From: Butyricicoccus pullicaecorum
GTDB lineage: Bacteria > Bacillota > Clostridia > Oscillospirales > Butyricicoccaceae
NCBI GenBank assembly: GCA_018365995.1
Contig: JAGZIY010000001.1
Span: 1 to 64,000 of the forward strand
DNA: 64,000 bases
Direction: 5' to 3'
This document shows, piece after piece, positions 1 to 7,361 of the stretch (within the stretch, counting starts at the first letter, position 1; every line of letters begins with the position of its first letter). Below the pieces are notes generated by a model that saw only the letters and a program-made list of their open reading frames with translations, was not told the DNA's origin and made no database searches. The position numbers were made by a program, and so were the translations under genes.

Positions 1-36
1 TAGAGGTCGTGGGTTCGAGCCCCATCCGGGTCGCCA
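1..36 (+). tRNA. tRNA, 3' end only (cut by window edge)
   Basis: The first bases hold a T-arm (stem GTGGG, loop TTCGAGC, stem CCCAT), the acceptor 3' strand CCGGGTC, discriminator G and an encoded CCA. The anticodon lies outside the window, so the amino acid cannot be read. A complete tRNA-Thr follows 48 bases later, so the two probably form a tandem tRNA unit. Confidence 0.85.
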
Positions 37-84
37 ACTTCTTTTCAGTTTAGCAAAAGTAATAACCATTTTTGGCGACAATAT

Positions 85-160
85 GCTGTTGTAGCTCAGC
101 AGGCAGAGCACTTCCTTGGTAAGGAAGAGGTCGACAGTTCGAATCTGTTCAACAGCTCCA
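85..160 (+). tRNA. tRNA-Thr (anticodon GGT)
   Basis: A 76-nt cloverleaf with acceptor GCTGTTG pairing with CAACAGC, D-arm GCTC/GAGC, anticodon stem CTTCC/GGAAG around the loop TTGGTAA, and a T-arm with TTCGAAT. The anticodon GGT reads ACC and ACU threonine codons. CCA is encoded. An intrinsic terminator follows directly. Confidence 0.95.
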
Positions 161-166
161 AATTTT

Positions 167-211
167 AAGAACCGTTAAAAGGTATAAATAGCCTTTGGAC
201 GGTTCTTTTTT
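167..211 (+). terminator. Intrinsic terminator of the tRNA unit
   Basis: AAGAACCGT pairs with ACGGTTCTT, extended by an inner AAAGG/CCTTT stem, and is followed by a run of T. It sits 6 bases after the tRNA-Thr CCA end. Confidence 0.85.
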
Positions 212-882
212 GTATTTTATTATATATTACCTCTCTGCGTATTGTATTCGTATCTCTCGTTTGCTGCGCTTTTGTCCCTTTTATGCGTTTTTTGTGTTGC
301 ACCTACTGCGGTTTCAAACGCCTCGATTTTGATTGCTGTCTCCTGCAATCTCAGACCGTATTAGAGTCATGTTTGACAAACAGTCTGAAACGATATCTTC
401 TGATTGGGCTGTGACAAACTTATTGGGTCAGGTCAAAAACATTGGAGTACACAGAATTCCTATCTTGTGTCAGAAGAGGGATACCATGTAAAGATTACGC
501 GTATTATGCTTTTCGCTGCATATGCAAAACGACCACCCGAGCCTATCAAACTTGGTGGTCATTCGACTTAAAACTTTAAGGGCGTAATCATCTACTGGCA
601 ACGCACCCTTTGCTATGTTTTCAGTATAACTATATATTGTAAGATGGGCACAAAAGGGGAAATCGCTATGCATGAATTCCATGTGCAGCTGATGGCGTAT
701 CCAACTGGAATCAGGTGCGTAGCAGGAGACTTGCGGAGTGGTTGGAGATGATGAAACAGCAGTAATATGGAAGATATACAATGGAGTCGGTTTCACAGTG
801 CACATGCATAAATATAAGATATAGAATATTATAAAAGTATAGGTATTATGTTGTTTTTTATTTGATAAATTATCATGGTTTC
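212..882. other. Gene-poor stretch with decayed coding fragments
   Basis: No intact gene is visible over about 670 bases. Short open stretches without proper starts remain: minus strand 220-360 (about 46 codons between stops, rich in E, K and R), plus strand about 400-574, and plus strand about 720-810. A 336-base minus-strand frame at 470-805 has no ribosome binding site and a composition unlike its neighbours, so I do not call it a gene. An inverted repeat GACCACC/GGTGGTC lies at about 530-562. The AT-rich, broken character next to tRNA genes fits a decayed insertion, but no integrase or att duplication is visible. Confidence 0.4.
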
Positions 883-1212
883 TTAATTATGCGCAAAAGA
901 ACTGCACAGCATAGCGACAATACCAATTACAAGGTAACAACCGGAATATAACAGAAAAGCTTGCTCACCCATTTCGAGAAAACACCATACACCTGCCAAA
1001 AATACTCCCGCAACCATAAATGGAAGTTCCCACAACTGCTTGAGATGTTTTCCTGCAAAAAAACCGCATATAGCAGAGAATATGGGATTTATGACGAAAA
1101 ACAGTAAAAGGCAAATTGCCATTCCGGCATCTCCTGCAAAGTTTGCTGTCAGCCATGGGCAGACTATCATCAACAACAGCGTTATGATTGTCCAGAAAAT
1201 CAATTGTTTCAT
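883..1212 (-). CDS. Small membrane protein of unknown function
   Basis: A protein of 109 residues. The ATG at 1212 is chosen because AAAGGAG lies 10 bases upstream; a longer frame starting at 1281 lacks such a site. It is almost entirely hydrophobic, with about four membrane segments, an N-terminal MKQLIFW start and a FFAGKHLKQLW loop that may be cytoplasmic. No enzymatic motif is visible and I do not recognise the family. It is AT-richer than the main body of the window, stands alone on the minus strand and lies between the tRNA-adjacent decayed stretch and a plus-strand hydrolase, so it may belong to the same accessory patch. Confidence 0.7.
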   Translation of the reverse strand: MKQLIFWTIITLLLMIVCPWLTANFAGDAGMAICLLLFFVINPIFSAICGFFAGKHLKQLWELPFMVAGVFLAGVWCFLEMGEQAFLLYSGCYLVIGIVAMLCSSFAHN

Positions 1213-1364
1213 TATATGGCACTCCTTTATCGTTGTCTCAGTTGTTTTTGAGAACGGGAAAAGAATAATATATTGCATCATATGTGCTGTTCAATTGTCA
1301 AGTGATACTGGTGTTTATCTTAAAAGAAGCCCATTTTAATAGAATGATATGTTTTGAAAATCTC

Positions 1365-1393
1365 TTGTCAAGGATTGTAAAAAAAGGTATAAT
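1365..1393 (+). promoter_or_regulatory. SigA-type promoter of the YdjM-like hydrolase
   Basis: TTGTCA (1365-1370), a 17-base spacer and TATAAT (1388-1393). The transcript would begin about 40 bases before the TTG start at 1441. Confidence 0.75.
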
Positions 1394-1440
1394 AATACAA
1401 AACATTTGTTCTGTTTTAAGCAGGGAAAGGACGATATCTT

Positions 1441-1935
1441 TTGATTGGGAAAACACATTTATATACAGGTATCCTGGCTGGTGCCAGCCTTGCATGGGCG
1501 CTGGACTGTTCTTTGATTCCGTCAGCGCTGACGGTGACCGCCGGAGCAATTGGTGGTGTATTACCAGATTTGGATCATCGGAAAAGCAAGGTGACTCAAA
1601 AATTCGGTATATTTGGTTTTTTTTCCAGCCGTTTGTTCCGTCATAGAGGGCTGTTGCATACCCCTGTTTTTTATCTCATCGTCTCGCTGCTCTTGTCGAT
1701 TTGTGCAGGACAGTCTACACTCATACAGCTGACAATTTTTGGTTTACTCGCAGGAGAGCTGTCACATTTGCTGCTAGATGCGATGACACCCAAGGGAATT
1801 CCGCTTTTATCGCCATTCTATCGGCGGCATATTTCCCTTTTGCCCATTCAGACAGATGGTGTCATCGATCATTGTATTGGGCGCTTTTCTTTGATTGCAG
1901 CCGCTTTTCTCCTGATTTATATGTTTATATTTTAG
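1441..1935 (+). CDS. Membrane-bound YdjM/YfhO-type metal-dependent hydrolase
   Basis: A 164-residue protein of the LexA-binding, inner-membrane-associated hydrolase family (PF04307, YdjM-like). It carries the expected metal-ligand clusters: KTHLYTG near residue 5, LPDLDH near 41, HRGLLHT near 68 and GELSHLLLDAMTPKG near 107, with hydrophobic membrane helices between and after them. Start: TTG, with GGAAAGGA about 10 bases upstream; no better ATG exists. The family is tied loosely to membrane or stress functions; no substrate is established and none can be read from this sequence. It has its own promoter and appears to be a single gene. A hairpin right after the stop serves the opposite-strand small gene. 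Confidence 0.88.
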   Translation: MIGKTHLYTGILAGASLAWALDCSLIPSALTVTAGAIGGVLPDLDHRKSKVTQKFGIFGFFSSRLFRHRGLLHTPVFYLIVSLLLSICAGQSTLIQLTIFGLLAGELSHLLLDAMTPKGIPLLSPFYRRHISLLPIQTDGVIDHCIGRFSLIAAAFLLIYMFIF

Positions 1936-1961
1936 AAAAATAGCCGCCTAAATAGGCGGCT
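1935..1961 (-). terminator. Intrinsic terminator of the 42-residue small gene
   Basis: On the minus strand AGCCGCCTA and TAGGCGGCT form a 9-bp hairpin followed by ATTTTT. The T-run is only on the minus side, so it ends transcription coming from the small gene at 2006-2134. Its tail touches the stop codon of the convergent hydrolase. Confidence 0.75.
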
Positions 1962-2005
1962 GATAAGGCTCGCACGAAAAGGGGGACAAACGTGCAAGGT
2001 CGATA

Positions 2006-2134
2006 TTAGTGATGTTTTACAAAAATGGGAATCAGCCCCATACGCGTAAGGATATGCTGCGGAAAAAAGCTAAGTGCATGGATAAAATTTGTGCCATATC
2101 CATAAGATGAAAAGAGTCTATACAAACGATACAT
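2006..2134 (-). CDS. 42-residue small protein, unknown function
   Basis: ATG at 2134 preceded by AAAGGAG with about 7 bases of spacing; 42 codons, then TAA. The peptide is basic and aromatic (many Y, F, R, H), begins MYRLYRLFSSYGYG and ends in IPIFVKHH, with an amphipathic middle. It lies between a candidate promoter (TATAAT on the minus strand at 2209-2214) and an intrinsic terminator at 1935-1961, so it looks like a complete monocistronic unit. I do not recognise it. The near-perfect ribosome binding site plus a dedicated terminator argue for real expression; a leader peptide or small regulatory RNA is the alternative. Confidence 0.55.
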   Translation of the reverse strand: MYRLYRLFSSYGYGTNFIHALSFFPQHILTRMGLIPIFVKHH

Positions 2135-2317
2135 AAAATGTTCTCCTTTGTTTGTTGAAATTAAGATAAGAAACAGGTTTAGTCTGTGACTTTCTGTTCT
2201 ATGGCTTTATTATACGCAAACCAAAGGGACAAGATATCACCAAACCATGGATAGAGCATGAATAATTTGTAAACACTGGAATGAGTCCGACAAAAATTAG
2301 ACTTTCGCCGCTATGGA

Positions 2318-2346
2318 TTGACAAAAATGTAAAAAACGCATAAAAT
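2318..2346 (+). promoter_or_regulatory. Strong SigA-type promoter of the zinc-ribbon/degV unit
   Basis: Perfect TTGACA (2318-2323), a 17-base spacer and TAAAAT (2341-2346), ahead of AAAGGAG at 2368-2374. Confidence 0.8.
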
Positions 2347-2384
2347 GAAAAAATAGAATATAATATCAAAGGAGATAGAGTGTT

Positions 2385-2564
2385 TTGTTTATCATGCATT
2401 GTAGCTGTGGTAATGAAATGTATTGTTCTAACGAGGAATCTCGTACTGCATGGCAATGTGAAGCATGCGGGCAGTGGTATGATATGTTTGGGTATGTGGT
2501 GGAGCCGCCCATAGGCGAGGTCGTTCCGGAATATGTAACCTGTATGACACAAGAAGATTTTTGA
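2385..2564 (+). CDS. Small zinc-ribbon protein (59 residues)
   Basis: TTG at 2385 lies 10 bases after AAAGGAG and gives 59 residues; an in-frame ATG at 2394 would have a 19-base spacing and is less likely. The chain holds CSCG near residue 6, a lone Cys near 14, and CEACGQW near residue 25, a knuckle arrangement typical of a structural zinc ribbon; a further Cys sits near the C-terminus. The rest is acidic and short. Function unknown: such proteins often bind nucleic acid or stabilise a partner. It has a strong promoter of its own and ends 15 bases before degV, so the two are probably co-transcribed. Confidence 0.7.
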   Translation: MFIMHCSCGNEMYCSNEESRTAWQCEACGQWYDMFGYVVEPPIGEVVPEYVTCMTQEDF

Positions 2565-2579
2565 AAGTAGAGAGCCGAT

Positions 2580-3449
2580 ATGAATCATCAAAGAATAGCC
2601 CTTCTAACTGACTCCTGCGCTGACATTCCGCCTGCTCTTTGTGAGCAGTATGGCATCTTTGTGCTGCCGCTGCGTCTTTTGTTTTCTGATGGAGAATATT
2701 TAGATGGACAAACGATTTCAGCAGATGAGGTCTATGAGCGACTCCCCAAAGAACTGCCAGTCACCTCGCTTCCATCGGTACAGATGGTACAAAATTTGTT
2801 TGAGCAGATTCGGAAAGAAGGATATCAGCATGTCATTGCTGTGCATCTTTCCGCAGGACTGAGTGGTACCTATAATTTGGTGCGCGTGATGGCAGAGGAT
2901 TATACTGACCTTGATATTCATGTGTTCGATTCGGGCAGTGGTTCACTTGGAATCGGTATGACACTTGTGCAAAGTGCATATATGATACAGGCGGGATGTA
3001 CTTGGGAGCAGGTGATACAAGCTGTTCCGGAGATGCTGGATACAACGAAGGTCTTTTTCTGTGTCAACACACTGGAGTATTTGCAAAAGGGTGGAAGAAT
3101 TGGCAAAATCACCGCCATGACAGGCACACTCTTGCAAATTAAACCCATTCTTACATTTGAAAAGAGTGGACAGCTTATCAATGCAGCAAAGGGCAGGGGG
3201 CAAAAAGCTGCAATTGAGCGTATGCTTGCTCTTTTGGATTCTGTATGTCCGACAAATGTACCGCTTCTTGCTGCGGTTGCAGATGGTGGGAACCCTGAGG
3301 AGGGAGATGCGCTTGCCGCGCAGCTCTCTGAAAGGCTGCCGCCCAATACTCCTGTGATTCGTGGGCAGATTGATGGCACATTGGGGGCTTATGTAGGACC
3401 GCGGCTGCTGGGTGTTGGTGTGCAGGCGGTTCCGCAGGCATTGCGTTAG
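2580..3449 (+). CDS. DegV family fatty-acid-binding protein
   Basis: 289 residues, the usual DegV length. N-terminal LLTDSCADIP, then TSLPSVQMV near residue 60, the DSGSGSLGIG segment near 117 and a C-terminal domain ending in GTLGAYVGP near 265 are typical. Known members (FakB type) bind a fatty acid and present it to the kinase FakA for phosphorylation and use in phospholipid synthesis; others are uncharacterised. No fakA lies in this window. The ATG at 2580 has only a weak GAGAG site, consistent with translational dependence on the zinc-ribbon gene 15 bases upstream. Confidence 0.9.
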   Translation: MNHQRIALLTDSCADIPPALCEQYGIFVLPLRLLFSDGEYLDGQTISADEVYERLPKELPVTSLPSVQMVQNLFEQIRKEGYQHVIAVHLSAGLSGTYNLVRVMAEDYTDLDIHVFDSGSGSLGIGMTLVQSAYMIQAGCTWEQVIQAVPEMLDTTKVFFCVNTLEYLQKGGRIGKITAMTGTLLQIKPILTFEKSGQLINAAKGRGQKAAIERMLALLDSVCPTNVPLLAAVADGGNPEEGDALAAQLSERLPPNTPVIRGQIDGTLGAYVGPRLLGVGVQAVPQALR

Positions 3450-3482
3450 GCACCTTTGTAATTTTTGGAAATAATAGTCGAT

Positions 3483-3522
3483 TTTTAACGATTCTGTAAC
3501 CAATTTTAACGATTTTGTTACC
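3483..3522 (+). promoter_or_regulatory. Tandem OmpR/WalR-type direct-repeat operator
   Basis: A 19-base unit occurs twice with a 21-base period. Within it lie four half-sites: TTTAAC (3484), TGTAAC (3495), TTTAAC (3505) and TGTTAC (3516), at 11, 10 and 11 base steps. Each pair has an N5 gap, the architecture of the WalR (YycF) box TGTWAH-N5-TGTWAH; the second member of each pair matches fully and the first differs at one base. The sites end 22 bases before the -10 box, so they reach the -35 region of the deacetylase promoter. Confidence 0.6.
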
Positions 3523-3540
3523 GATATTCTGAAAAAGCTA

Positions 3541-3549
3541 TGCTATAAT
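3541..3549 (+). promoter_or_regulatory. Extended -10 promoter of the deacetylase gene
   Basis: TGCTATAAT (extended -10) with no good -35 hexamer; the -35 region is occupied by the direct-repeat operator at 3483-3522, as expected for an activator-dependent or repressible promoter. Confidence 0.65.
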
Positions 3550-3600
3550 AAGACCGGACACACTGGGAATACTGTATTTTGAGATGGGAGATTTGATATA

Positions 3601-5247
3601 ATGAAATGGAAAACAGGCGCTGCACTGATGATTTTGGTTCTGTTGGTTGCCATGATTCCGGCAACAGTCAGTGCAATTCGAGAGGGGGGACTGCCCTCCT
3701 TTACGCCAAAGCCGGATAGCCATGAATTGGTTTTGCAAATCAATAACAATATGGCAATTCGAGATGGGGAAGTCATCACAATGGACGACGGACAGGGAAA
3801 TGCAATTACCCCGTACATCGATCCAACGGGCAATATGTTGGTTCCAATTCGGCCGTTGGTGGAAGGACTCGGCGGACAGCTCATTTTTGAAAACGAAACC
3901 TTCAAGATGACAATCGGAGAAAAAACTATTCTACTGCGGCAAGACGATTCCAGTATCCTAGGCGTAGATGATCAGGAGTACACTTTGCCGGTGAAGCCAA
4001 CACGAAATGGAGCCTCCTTCTATGTCCCGGGACGTGCCATTACAGAGGCACTTGGCGGAAAAATCGCTTACTATCCACCAGCTGAAGGCGGTTATGTGAT
4101 TTGCGTGATCGGTGACACAGATGACAAGAAAATAGAGGCGCTCAAAGCAAGTGCGCAGGAAAAGCTGGGATACTCCGTAGAACAGTATCTTGCAGATAGT
4201 ATTGTGATGAGAGAAGATGCGACCTCTGTTCTGCTCAATGGAAATCAGGTGGATCTGCCTGATAATGCGAAAATCAAAAAACAGGATGATGGCATATACT
4301 TTCCGGCACAGGCACTGTCTGAAGTCAGCAACGGCAGTGTGAAATATGAAAATGGTGCACTGAATAAGGACGGAAAGAAAATGAATCTTTCTATCACAAC
4401 GATTGAAGATGCTCCATACTGTAAGGCGAGCGACCTCGCCGCAGCGCTTGGAAAGTCCTACTCTCAGCCCGCAGAGGGTATCACTGCCATTACGGGATAT
4501 CCACTGGAGGGGCATGCAATGCAGATGGACGCTGTGGCAGCGGCGGCTTCCGGTCTGCCAAGCCTTGCAGGAATCCCTAAGGCGGATGCTTATATTGCAC
4601 TGACCTTTGATGATGGTCCGACTGGAGGTTCCAAGGGATTGACCGCGCGTCTGCTGGATGCGCTCAAGGAACACAACGCACATGCGACCTTCTTCATGTG
4701 TGGTTACCGTATTAAAGACTTCCATACACACATGGATCGCTATCTGGCAGAAGGACATGAGCTGGGTAACCATACCATGAATCACCCGATGAAAACACTC
4801 AAAAATAAGTCGAGTGAATTTGTACACAAGGAAGTAGACGAAAATACCGATCTGATTGAGTCCTATACCGGACAAAAGCCAACGGTAATGCGTCCGGTCG
4901 GCGGCGCCTATGATGATACTGTGCAGCAGGCAATGAAAGAAAGCGGTCTGCCAATCATCAACTGGAGTTTGGATACACTGGACTGGAAGAACCGCGACGC
5001 GGATATTATCTATGATAAAATCGTTTCCAATGCAAAGGACGGCGATATTGTACTCATGCACGATCTGCGTGAATGTACATTGGAGGGTGTTACCCGTGCA
5101 ATGGATACGCTCGAGGATCGCGGCTTTGCCTTTGTAACCGTTTCAGAGCTTGCAGCCATCAAGGGCGTAAAACTCGAACCGGGCGTGGTCTATAACGGTT
5201 TCCGGGATGATTTGCTCGAAAAGGAGCAATCCTCTGACGAAGCATAA
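3601..5247 (+). CDS. Secreted polysaccharide deacetylase (CE4) with copper-amine-oxidase-like N-domains
   Basis: 548 residues. A signal peptide (about 1-25, hydrophobic core ILVLLVAMI) is followed by two copper-amine-oxidase N-terminal-like modules (PIRPLVEGLGG near 80; PGRAITEALGG near 140), which in clostridia bind cell-wall material, and a third similar module near 200-300. The C-terminal NodB/CE4 domain has all catalytic motifs: TFDDGP near 334 (Asp base and metal Asp), NHTMNHP near 390 (metal His pair), RPVGG near 430, WSLDTLDW near 458 and LMHD near 484 (catalytic His). It should remove acetyl groups from peptidoglycan or a wall polysaccharide outside the cell. Single gene, with tandem WalR-like boxes in front and a terminator behind. 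Confidence 0.92.
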   Translation: MKWKTGAALMILVLLVAMIPATVSAIREGGLPSFTPKPDSHELVLQINNNMAIRDGEVITMDDGQGNAITPYIDPTGNMLVPIRPLVEGLGGQLIFENETFKMTIGEKTILLRQDDSSILGVDDQEYTLPVKPTRNGASFYVPGRAITEALGGKIAYYPPAEGGYVICVIGDTDDKKIEALKASAQEKLGYSVEQYLADSIVMREDATSVLLNGNQVDLPDNAKIKKQDDGIYFPAQALSEVSNGSVKYENGALNKDGKKMNLSITTIEDAPYCKASDLAAALGKSYSQPAEGITAITGYPLEGHAMQMDAVAAAASGLPSLAGIPKADAYIALTFDDGPTGGSKGLTARLLDALKEHNAHATFFMCGYRIKDFHTHMDRYLAEGHELGNHTMNHPMKTLKNKSSEFVHKEVDENTDLIESYTGQKPTVMRPVGGAYDDTVQQAMKESGLPIINWSLDTLDWKNRDADIIYDKIVSNAKDGDIVLMHDLRECTLEGVTRAMDTLEDRGFAFVTVSELAAIKGVKLEPGVVYNGFRDDLLEKEQSSDEA

Positions 5248-5253
5248 AAAATC

Positions 5254-5288
5254 AGGCAGCTATGGATTTTTCATAGCTGTCTTTTTTT
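5254..5288 (+). terminator. Intrinsic terminator after the deacetylase gene
   Basis: AGGCAGCTATG pairs with CATAGCTGTCT around a 7-base loop, followed by seven T. Confidence 0.85.
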
Positions 5289-5338
5289 ATCTGTTGGAGC
5301 AAAATGGAGAATCCCGGAATTGGTGCATGGCAATCATC

Positions 5339-5367
5339 TTGTATTCTTGTGCATAAAATGTTATAAT
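5339..5367 (+). promoter_or_regulatory. SigA-type promoter of pfkA
   Basis: TTGTAT (5339-5344), 17-base spacer, TATAAT (5362-5367). Confidence 0.7.
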
Positions 5368-5375
5368 AAAACAAA

Positions 5376-5407
5376 GTCCGCAAAAAATCACAGAATCTGT
5401 GACGGAC
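5376..5407 (+). promoter_or_regulatory. Nested palindrome in the pfkA leader
   Basis: TCACAG-AAT-CTGTGA (5388-5402) is a perfect palindrome just downstream of the -10 box, flanked by GTCCG (5376-5380) and CGGAC (5403-5407) that can close a longer stem. The position, right after the expected start of transcription, fits an operator for a repressor or a 5' mRNA hairpin. The regulator is unknown. Confidence 0.5.
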
Positions 5408-5440
5408 GCAAAAGTGAAATTATATTCCGGAGGTACAGTT

Positions 5441-6418
5441 ATGGAACAGAAACCAATTCGGAGGATTGGCGTGCTTACGAGCGGCGGCGATGCGCCGGGC
5501 ATGAATGCCGTCATTCGCGCTGTTGTGCGCACTGCATCGGCACATGGGATTTCCGTACTCGGGATTCGCCGCGGTTACAGCGGTTTAATCAATGGTGACA
5601 TCATAGAGCTTGCTGCACGCAGCGTAGATGGCATCAGCCGAAAGGGTGGTACCATGCTCTACACTGCACGATGCAAGGAAATGCTCACACCAGAGGGGCT
5701 GCAAAAAGCTGCGGATACCTGTAAATACATGGGCATCGATGGACTGGTCTGCATTGGCGGTGACGGTACATTCCGTGGTGCACTCGCACTATCCCGTTTG
5801 GGTGTGCCCTGTGTTGGTATTCCGGGAACCATTGACAATGATATTGGGTGCTCAGAATACACCATTGGCTTCGATACTGCCTGCAATACAGCACTTGACT
5901 GTATCGACAAGCTTAGAGATACCATGCAGTCCCATGAACGCTGTTCCGTTGTTGAGGTGATGGGTCGTCATGCGGGACATCTGGCGCTCAATGTTGGCTG
6001 TGCCTGTGGTGCAACTGCAATTTTGCTTCCGGAGCGCGAAATCGACTTTGAAATGGAAGTCATTGAAAAAATGCGTACCGGACGCATTAAGGGCAGAAAT
6101 CACCATATTATTATTGTGGCGGAGGGATATGGTTCGGCACAGGCTGTCGCAGACCGTATTCATGATGCAACGGGTATTGACAGCCGTTTGACGATTTTGG
6201 GGCACATTCAGCGCGGCGGCGCGCCCTCCTCACAGGACAGAACCATGGGGACTCGTATGGGTCATGCCGCGGTCAAGGTGCTTGAAGAAGGCAAAAGCAA
6301 GCGTGTGGTTGCACTCCATGGAGGGGAAATTGTTGATATTGATATCGAGGAAGCCCTCGAATTGACCAAGGATTTGAACCAGAGCCTGTTTGAAGCACAG
6401 CAGGTCGTTGCAATTTAA
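5441..6418 (+). CDS. pfkA: ATP-dependent 6-phosphofructokinase
   Basis: 325 residues, close to the 319-320 of bacterial PfkA. The ATG at 5441 is chosen for CCGGAGGT placed 7 bases upstream. GVLTSGGDAPGMNAV at the N-terminus, IGGDGTFRG near 103 (Gly after GGD, as in ATP-using enzymes; pyrophosphate enzymes have Asp), GIPGTIDNDI near 124 with the catalytic Asp, and MGRHAGHLAL near 170 are all present. It phosphorylates fructose 6-phosphate in the cytoplasm, the committed step of glycolysis. It has its own promoter with a palindromic leader and its own terminator. Confidence 0.97.
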   Translation: MEQKPIRRIGVLTSGGDAPGMNAVIRAVVRTASAHGISVLGIRRGYSGLINGDIIELAARSVDGISRKGGTMLYTARCKEMLTPEGLQKAADTCKYMGIDGLVCIGGDGTFRGALALSRLGVPCVGIPGTIDNDIGCSEYTIGFDTACNTALDCIDKLRDTMQSHERCSVVEVMGRHAGHLALNVGCACGATAILLPEREIDFEMEVIEKMRTGRIKGRNHHIIIVAEGYGSAQAVADRIHDATGIDSRLTILGHIQRGGAPSSQDRTMGTRMGHAAVKVLEEGKSKRVVALHGGEIVDIDIEEALELTKDLNQSLFEAQQVVAI

Positions 6419-6428
6419 CCGTATCAAA

Positions 6429-6459
6429 CGGACAGAGCAGACGCTCTGTCCGCTTTTTT
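6429..6459 (+). terminator. Intrinsic terminator after pfkA
   Basis: Perfect 10-bp stem CGGACAGAGC/GCTCTGTCCG with a 4-base loop, then CTTTTTT. Confidence 0.9.
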
Positions 6460-6481
6460 CATGACAAAGGAGTTTGAATCA

Positions 6482-7201
6482 ATGAACAAAACAGTTTGGA
6501 TTACGGGAGGCTCCCGCGGCATTGGTGCTGCTTGTGTGCACGCATTTACAGAAGCGGGCTGGAAGGTCGCATTTTGCTATCACAGCCGGACAGAGGACGC
6601 CGAGCGGGTGGCAGCACAGACAGGGGCTTTGGCAATTCGGTGCGATTTGACGAAACGGGAGCAGGTCAATGCGTGTGCAGCACAGATTCGAAAAACCTTG
6701 GGAGCGATTGGTGCAGTCGTATGCAACGCGGGCGTTGCCCAACAAAAGATGTTCTGTGACTTGACAGATGCAGACTGGGATTTTGTCATGGACAACAATC
6801 TGCGCAGTGTATTTTATACCATACAGGCGGCACTGCCAGACCTTATCCGCGAGAAGGAGGGCGCAATCGTTACAGTTTCATCGGTATGGGGACAGACAGG
6901 CGCATCGTGTGAAAGCCATTATGCGGCATCAAAAGCAGGGTTAATTGGGCTTTCAAAGTCTCTTGCACATGAACTTGGACTCTCTGGAATCCGCGTCAAC
7001 TGTGTTGCACCCGGGGTGATTGATACAGAAATGAATCAGAGCCATGATGCAGAGGTGCTGCGGCAGCTTGCGGCAGATACTGACCTTGGGCGTCTGGGCA
7101 GGACAGAGGAGGTTGCACACACCATACGCTATTTATGCTCTGAAGATGCCTCGTTTGTCACGGGGCAGGTGATTGGTGTAACCGGTGGTTTTGTCATCTG
7201 A
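6482..7201 (+). CDS. Short-chain dehydrogenase/reductase (FabG-like)
   Basis: 239 residues, classical SDR. The ATG at 6482 is used because AAAGGAG lies about 9 bases upstream; an ATG at 6461 sits before that site. TGGSRGIG (residues 8-15) is the NAD(P)-binding glycine motif, CNAG near 87 stabilises the fold, and Ser of VSSVWG near 138 with YAASK near 152 gives the catalytic S-Y-K set. FabG-type 3-oxoacyl-ACP reductase is the nearest guess, but no acp or fab gene is adjacent, so the substrate remains open. It follows the pfkA terminator closely and has no obvious strong promoter. Confidence 0.85.
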   Translation: MNKTVWITGGSRGIGAACVHAFTEAGWKVAFCYHSRTEDAERVAAQTGALAIRCDLTKREQVNACAAQIRKTLGAIGAVVCNAGVAQQKMFCDLTDADWDFVMDNNLRSVFYTIQAALPDLIREKEGAIVTVSSVWGQTGASCESHYAASKAGLIGLSKSLAHELGLSGIRVNCVAPGVIDTEMNQSHDAEVLRQLAADTDLGRLGRTEEVAHTIRYLCSEDASFVTGQVIGVTGGFVI

Positions 7202-7213
7202 TTTATAATTTTC

Positions 7214-7239
7214 TGGGACAATTTTCTGAATTTGTCCCA
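7214..7239 (+). repeat. Inverted repeat after the SDR gene
   Basis: TGGGACAA (7214-7221) and TTGTCCCA (7232-7239) with a 10-base gap and no T-run. It may be a weak terminator or an operator; function not clear. Confidence 0.45.
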
Positions 7240-7278
7240 AAATGTAACAAGGGGCTTAGGCTGTCACGGGTGAGGTGC

Positions 7279-7307
7279 TTGTTTTCTGGAAACAGAACAG
7301 GTATGAT
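7279..7307 (+). promoter_or_regulatory. SigA-type promoter of the MMPL/GLUG unit
   Basis: TTGTTT (7279-7284), 17-base spacer, TATGAT (7302-7307). Confidence 0.6.
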
Positions 7308-7361
7308 AAAATCGTATGAGAATCAATAGAGCGTACCCTAAGGACGCTTAGGAAAGGTTGT

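Noticed and set aside
3958..5061. Minus-strand open frame (367 codons) inside the deacetylase gene
   Set aside because: Antisense of a clear CE4 enzyme with full motifs; no ribosome binding site.
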